The notes under the pieces are model-generated. The model was not told the DNA's origin and made no database searches. It saw only the letters and a program-made list of their open reading frames with translations. The translations under genes were made by a program, and so were the position numbers. Shown here one piece after another: positions 3,907 through 6,367 of a DNA stretch of 6,367 nt. This DNA comes from Fiminaster sp050874705 (GTDB lineage Bacteria > Bacillota_I > Bacilli_A > RFN20 > CAG-826): the NCBI GenBank assembly GCA_050874705.1, contig JBNMLE010000048.1, positions 1 through 6,367 on the forward strand, in the 5' to 3' direction. Within the stretch, counting starts at the first letter, position 1. Every line of letters begins with the position of its first letter.

Positions 3907-6290
3907 TATTTCTTTAAGCTTTCAATATATCCTTTGATGTTAGAAGCATTTTCAAATGAATCATAACCATCTTTAGAAGGAACAATTAATGTAGGAGCTT
4001 TTTTAACATTGAATTTCTTTGTTAATTCAACATTTTCTTCAGCGTCCACGAATTGATATTTAATGTGTGCTTTTTCTAAAAGCATTTTTGCCATTTTACA
4101 ATTTGGACATGTTTTTGTTCCAAATAGAAGAACTTCATCTAATTTTTCTTTAGAACATTCTTCACATTTTGCCTCTTCTTCAATTTTTAAATCCTTATTT
4201 ACATCATGAGTTAAATGAGAATTTTTAAGGTTGTATTCTTTTCTATTTTTATATTCTTCTGTTTTACCATCATTCCAGTTTTGAATTGGACGATAATAAC
4301 CAGTAATACGGCTGTAAACTTCGGTCTTAGATCCACATTTTGGACATATATGTTGTTCACCATCAAGATATCCATGTTCTTTACAAACAGAATATGTTGG
4401 AGACATTGTGTAATATGGAATGTGATAATTTTCAGCAATCTTACGGACTAAATTCATACATGATTTATATGAAGGAAGTTTTTGACCAAGGAAAGCATGG
4501 AAAACTGTTCCAGATGTATATAAAGTTTGAAGTCCGTCTTGAATATCAAGGGCTTTAAAAATATCATCTGTGAAATCAACTGGTAAGTGTGATGAGTTTG
4601 TATAATATGGAGTGTGTCCATTTTCACTTGCGGTAATAATATCTGGATATTTTTCTTTATCATGTTTTGCAAGACGATATGAAGTTGATTCAGCAGGTGT
4701 AGCTTCAAGGTTATATAAATCTCCATAAAGTTCTTGATAATCAGAAAGTCTTTCACGCATATGATTTAAGACATCTTTTGTGAATTGAATTGCTTCAGGT
4801 TGTGATAAATCTTTTTTAATCCAACGAGCATTTAAGCAAGCTTCATTCATTCCAACAAGACCAATTGTTGAGAAGTGATTATTAAATGTTCCTAAGTAGC
4901 GTTTTGTATATGGATATAATCCCGCTTCAAGGAGTTTTGTAATTGTTGTACGTTTAACTTTAAGCGATCTAGCGGATATATCCATAATCTTATCTAAACG
5001 GTTATAGAAATCAGCTTCATCTGTAGCAAGATATGCAATACGAGGCATATTAATTGTAACAACACCGATTGAACCTGTTGATTCACCGCTTCCAAAGAAA
5101 CCACCTGATTTCTTGCGAAGTTCACGTAAATCAAGTCTTAAACGGCAGCACATACTTCTAACATCGCTTGGTTCCATATCGGAATTAATATAATTTGAGA
5201 AATATGGTGTTCCGTATTTCGCGGTCATTGTGAATAATAATTTATTATTTTCAGTTTCAGACCAGTCAAAAGTTTTAGTAATTGAATATGTAGGAATTGG
5301 GTATTGGAATCCTCTACCATTTGCATCGCCTTCAATCATAACTTCAATGAATGCTTTGTTGACCATTGCCATCTCTTTGACACAGTCTTTATATTTGAAG
5401 TCCATTTCTTTTCCGCCGACAATGCAGTTAAGTTCAGCCATATCGTTTGGAACAGTCCAGTCTAAAGTAATATTTGTAAATGGTGCTTGTGTTCCCCATC
5501 TTGATGGAGTATTAACACCATAAATGAATGATTGAATGCATTGTTTAACTTCTCTATAAGTCAAATTATCTTTTTTAACAAAAGGTGCTAAATAAGTATC
5601 AAATGATGAGAAAGCTTGAGCGCCAGCCCATTCATTTTGCATAATTCCAAGGAAGTTAACCATTTGATTGCATAATGTTGATAAATGGTTAGCAGGTGAT
5701 GATGTAATTTTTCCAGGAACACCGCCTAAACCTTCTTGAATAAGTTGTTTTAATGACCAACCAGCACAGTAGCCTGTAAGCATGGAAAGATCGTGGATGT
5801 GAATATCAGCGTTTCTATGAGCATTTGCGATTTCTTGGTCATATACTTCACTTAACCAATAATTAGCTGTCACCGCGCCACTATTAGATAAAATTAAGCC
5901 ACCCACAGAATAAGTAACTGTTGAATTTTCTTTAACACGCCAGTCATTAACTTTTAAATAGTTATCAATAACATTTTTGTAGTCTATATTTGTGGATTTA
6001 AGTTGACGTAAATTTTCATGTTGCTTTCTATAAATAATGTAGCTTCTAGCAACATCAATATAACCTGCTTGAATCAAAACAACTTCAACTGCGTCTTGAA
6101 TATCTTCGATATCGATAGAATCGTTTTTAATTTTGCTATTAAATTGTGCTGTCACACGAAGTGCAAGCATTTGAATGATGTCTTTATTATAAAATTTATG
6201 TTCCGCCATAAAAGCTCTTTCGATGGCGTTTTCTATTTTTTCAATCTTAAATTCTTGCAAAGAATTGTCTCTTTTTCTAACACTTAACAT
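3906..6290 (-). CDS. nrdD: Class III anaerobic ribonucleoside-triphosphate reductase with fused C-terminal redoxin
   Basis: 794 aa, cytosolic; reduces ribonucleoside triphosphates to dNTPs without oxygen using a glycyl radical. Domains: ATP-cone (about 3-92, starting VRKRDNSLQEF), the ten-stranded reductase core (about 100-640), the zinc site C636/H639/C649/C652, and the glycyl radical loop RITGYYRPIQNWN with G664. The thiyl cysteine is probably C382 in MCCRLRL (380-386), by analogy with MGCRSFL in E. coli; C175 in YCAGW is the likely second active-site cysteine. After the usual end, a linker carries C709-EE-C712 and then a glutaredoxin/NrdH-like domain (719-794) with TCPNC (727-731) and cis-proline P766. 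The start is secure: AGGAGG stands seven bases ahead and the ATP-cone begins at once. First gene of a unit with the flavoprotein. The fused redoxin implies thiol rather than formate as reductant. Confidence 0.97.
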   Translation of the reverse strand: MLSVRKRDNSLQEFKIEKIENAIERAFMAEHKFYNKDIIQMLALRVTAQFNSKIKNDSIDIEDIQDAVEVVLIQAGYIDVARSYIIYRKQHENLRQLKSTNIDYKNVIDNYLKVNDWRVKENSTVTYSVGGLILSNSGAVTANYWLSEVYDQEIANAHRNADIHIHDLSMLTGYCAGWSLKQLIQEGLGGVPGKITSSPANHLSTLCNQMVNFLGIMQNEWAGAQAFSSFDTYLAPFVKKDNLTYREVKQCIQSFIYGVNTPSRWGTQAPFTNITLDWTVPNDMAELNCIVGGKEMDFKYKDCVKEMAMVNKAFIEVMIEGDANGRGFQYPIPTYSITKTFDWSETENNKLLFTMTAKYGTPYFSNYINSDMEPSDVRSMCCRLRLDLRELRKKSGGFFGSGESTGSIGVVTINMPRIAYLATDEADFYNRLDKIMDISARSLKVKRTTITKLLEAGLYPYTKRYLGTFNNHFSTIGLVGMNEACLNARWIKKDLSQPEAIQFTKDVLNHMRERLSDYQELYGDLYNLEATPAESTSYRLAKHDKEKYPDIITASENGHTPYYTNSSHLPVDFTDDIFKALDIQDGLQTLYTSGTVFHAFLGQKLPSYKSCMNLVRKIAENYHIPYYTMSPTYSVCKEHGYLDGEQHICPKCGSKTEVYSRITGYYRPIQNWNDGKTEEYKNRKEYNLKNSHLTHDVNKDLKIEEEAKCEECSKEKLDEVLLFGTKTCPNCKMAKMLLEKAHIKYQFVDAEENVELTKKFNVKKAPTLIVPSKDGYDSFENASNIKGYIESLKK
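3909..4136 (-). other. Glutaredoxin/NrdH-like domain at the NrdD C-terminus
   Basis: Residues 719-794 of NrdD form a complete small redoxin: a first strand EVLLFG (719-724), the active pair C728-PN-C731, a helix, strand YQFVDA (745-750), KKAPTLIV (763-770) with the cis-proline, and a final helix. NrdH, glutaredoxin and thioredoxin-like proteins share this plan; the short length favours NrdH or glutaredoxin. It reads straight on from NrdD with no stop or frameshift. Confidence 0.9.
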
Positions 6291-6297
6291 ACATTCT

Positions 6298-6303
6298 CCT
6301 CCT
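6298..6303 (-). promoter_or_regulatory. Strong ribosome binding site of nrdD
   Basis: AGGAGG, read leftward, with seven bases before the ATG at 6290. It begins at the base right after the 3' arm of the inverted repeat 6304-6353, so a hairpin there would stand directly against the ribosome site. Confidence 0.9.
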
Positions 6304-6353
6304 ATCTAATTTTGCTTATAAAATTAACTAATTTGTTTAATGCAAAATTAGAT
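6304..6353. repeat. Perfect 12-bp inverted repeat before nrdD
   Basis: ATCTAATTTTGC (6304-6315) is matched exactly by GCAAAATTAGAT (6342-6353) across 26 bases. A partial third copy of the left arm, CTAATTTG, lies at 6328-6335. The sequence is not an NrdR box. It may be a paired operator or, if transcription starts near 6355, a 5' leader hairpin ending next to the ribosome site. Confidence 0.75.
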
Positions 6354-6361
6354 TGTCTTTT

Positions 6362-6367
6362 ATTATA
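6362..6367 (-). promoter_or_regulatory. Candidate -10 box of the nrdD unit at the window edge
   Basis: TATAAT read leftward, perfect consensus; its -35 would lie outside the window. The start would be near 6355, just before the inverted repeat. A weaker alternative inside the repeat is TTGCAT (6340-6345) with TTATAA (6316-6321), 18 bases apart, which would put the start near 6309 and the repeat arms over or beside the promoter. Confidence 0.4.

Noticed and set aside
4211..4756. Several open frames of 72-100 residues on both strands inside nrdD
   Set aside because: They lie in other frames of a well-conserved gene and have odd composition; they are shadows of the AT-rich coding sequence.
5230..6287. 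Plus-strand open frames of 97 and 89 residues opposite nrdD
   Set aside because: Antisense to the NrdD core and ATP-cone, with no start signals or recognisable domains.
10..6290. Mycoplasma-type code with TGA read as tryptophan
   Set aside because: Tryptophans are encoded by TGG, the genes are full length under the standard code, and every stop is TAA, so nothing requires recoding.
6291..6367. NrdR box upstream of nrdD
   Set aside because: I looked for the ACACwATATATwGTGT-like pattern here and before nrdG. The inverted repeat present has a different sequence and spacing.

Overview
The window is strongly AT-rich DNA from what looks like an anaerobic, low-GC Gram-positive bacterium: Bacillota or a Mollicutes-related gut lineage such as RF39 or Erysipelotrichales-like bacteria. 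The lineage is inferred from base composition, gene content and protein similarity by eye. The standard genetic code fits: tryptophans are TGG, the genes are intact, and all six stop codons are TAA. No rRNA, tRNA, CRISPR array, insertion sequence or integrase was seen.

Left block, minus strand (10-1999): an orphan lipoprotein gene (1466-1999), then a two-gene unit of folD (605-1399) and a diverged ThyX-fold protein (10-603), one base apart and preceded by its own promoter. FolD makes and uses 5,10-methylene-tetrahydrofolate, the one-carbon donor of thymidylate synthases. The ThyX-like protein has lost most of the ThyX signature, so its activity is open.

Middle, 2000-2323: a divergent, extremely AT-rich intergenic region. 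It holds a candidate lipoprotein promoter whose -35 lies in an 18-bp dyad, a 55-base stretch without any G or C, several A/T palindromes, and a consensus -10 box only six bases before the plus-strand gene. That gene, a radical-SAM activase of the NrdG type (2324-3007), has no ribosome binding site and looks leaderless.

Right block, minus strand (3004-6290): nrdD, the anaerobic class III ribonucleotide reductase, overlaps by one base a thioredoxin-reductase-like flavoprotein gene. NrdD carries a C-terminal glutaredoxin/NrdH-like domain plus an extra CxxC pair. The flavoprotein keeps its FAD and CxxC motifs but has lost the NADPH-binding signatures. Together these suggest a compact dNTP-making module: NrdG makes the glycyl radical, NrdD reduces ribonucleotides, its fused redoxin re-reduces the active site, and the flavoprotein recharges the redoxin, perhaps from ferredoxin rather than NADPH. 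A perfect 12-bp inverted repeat sits directly before the nrdD ribosome binding site. The flavoprotein gene and nrdG converge with their stop codons sharing TTAA, so their transcripts probably overlap as antisense.
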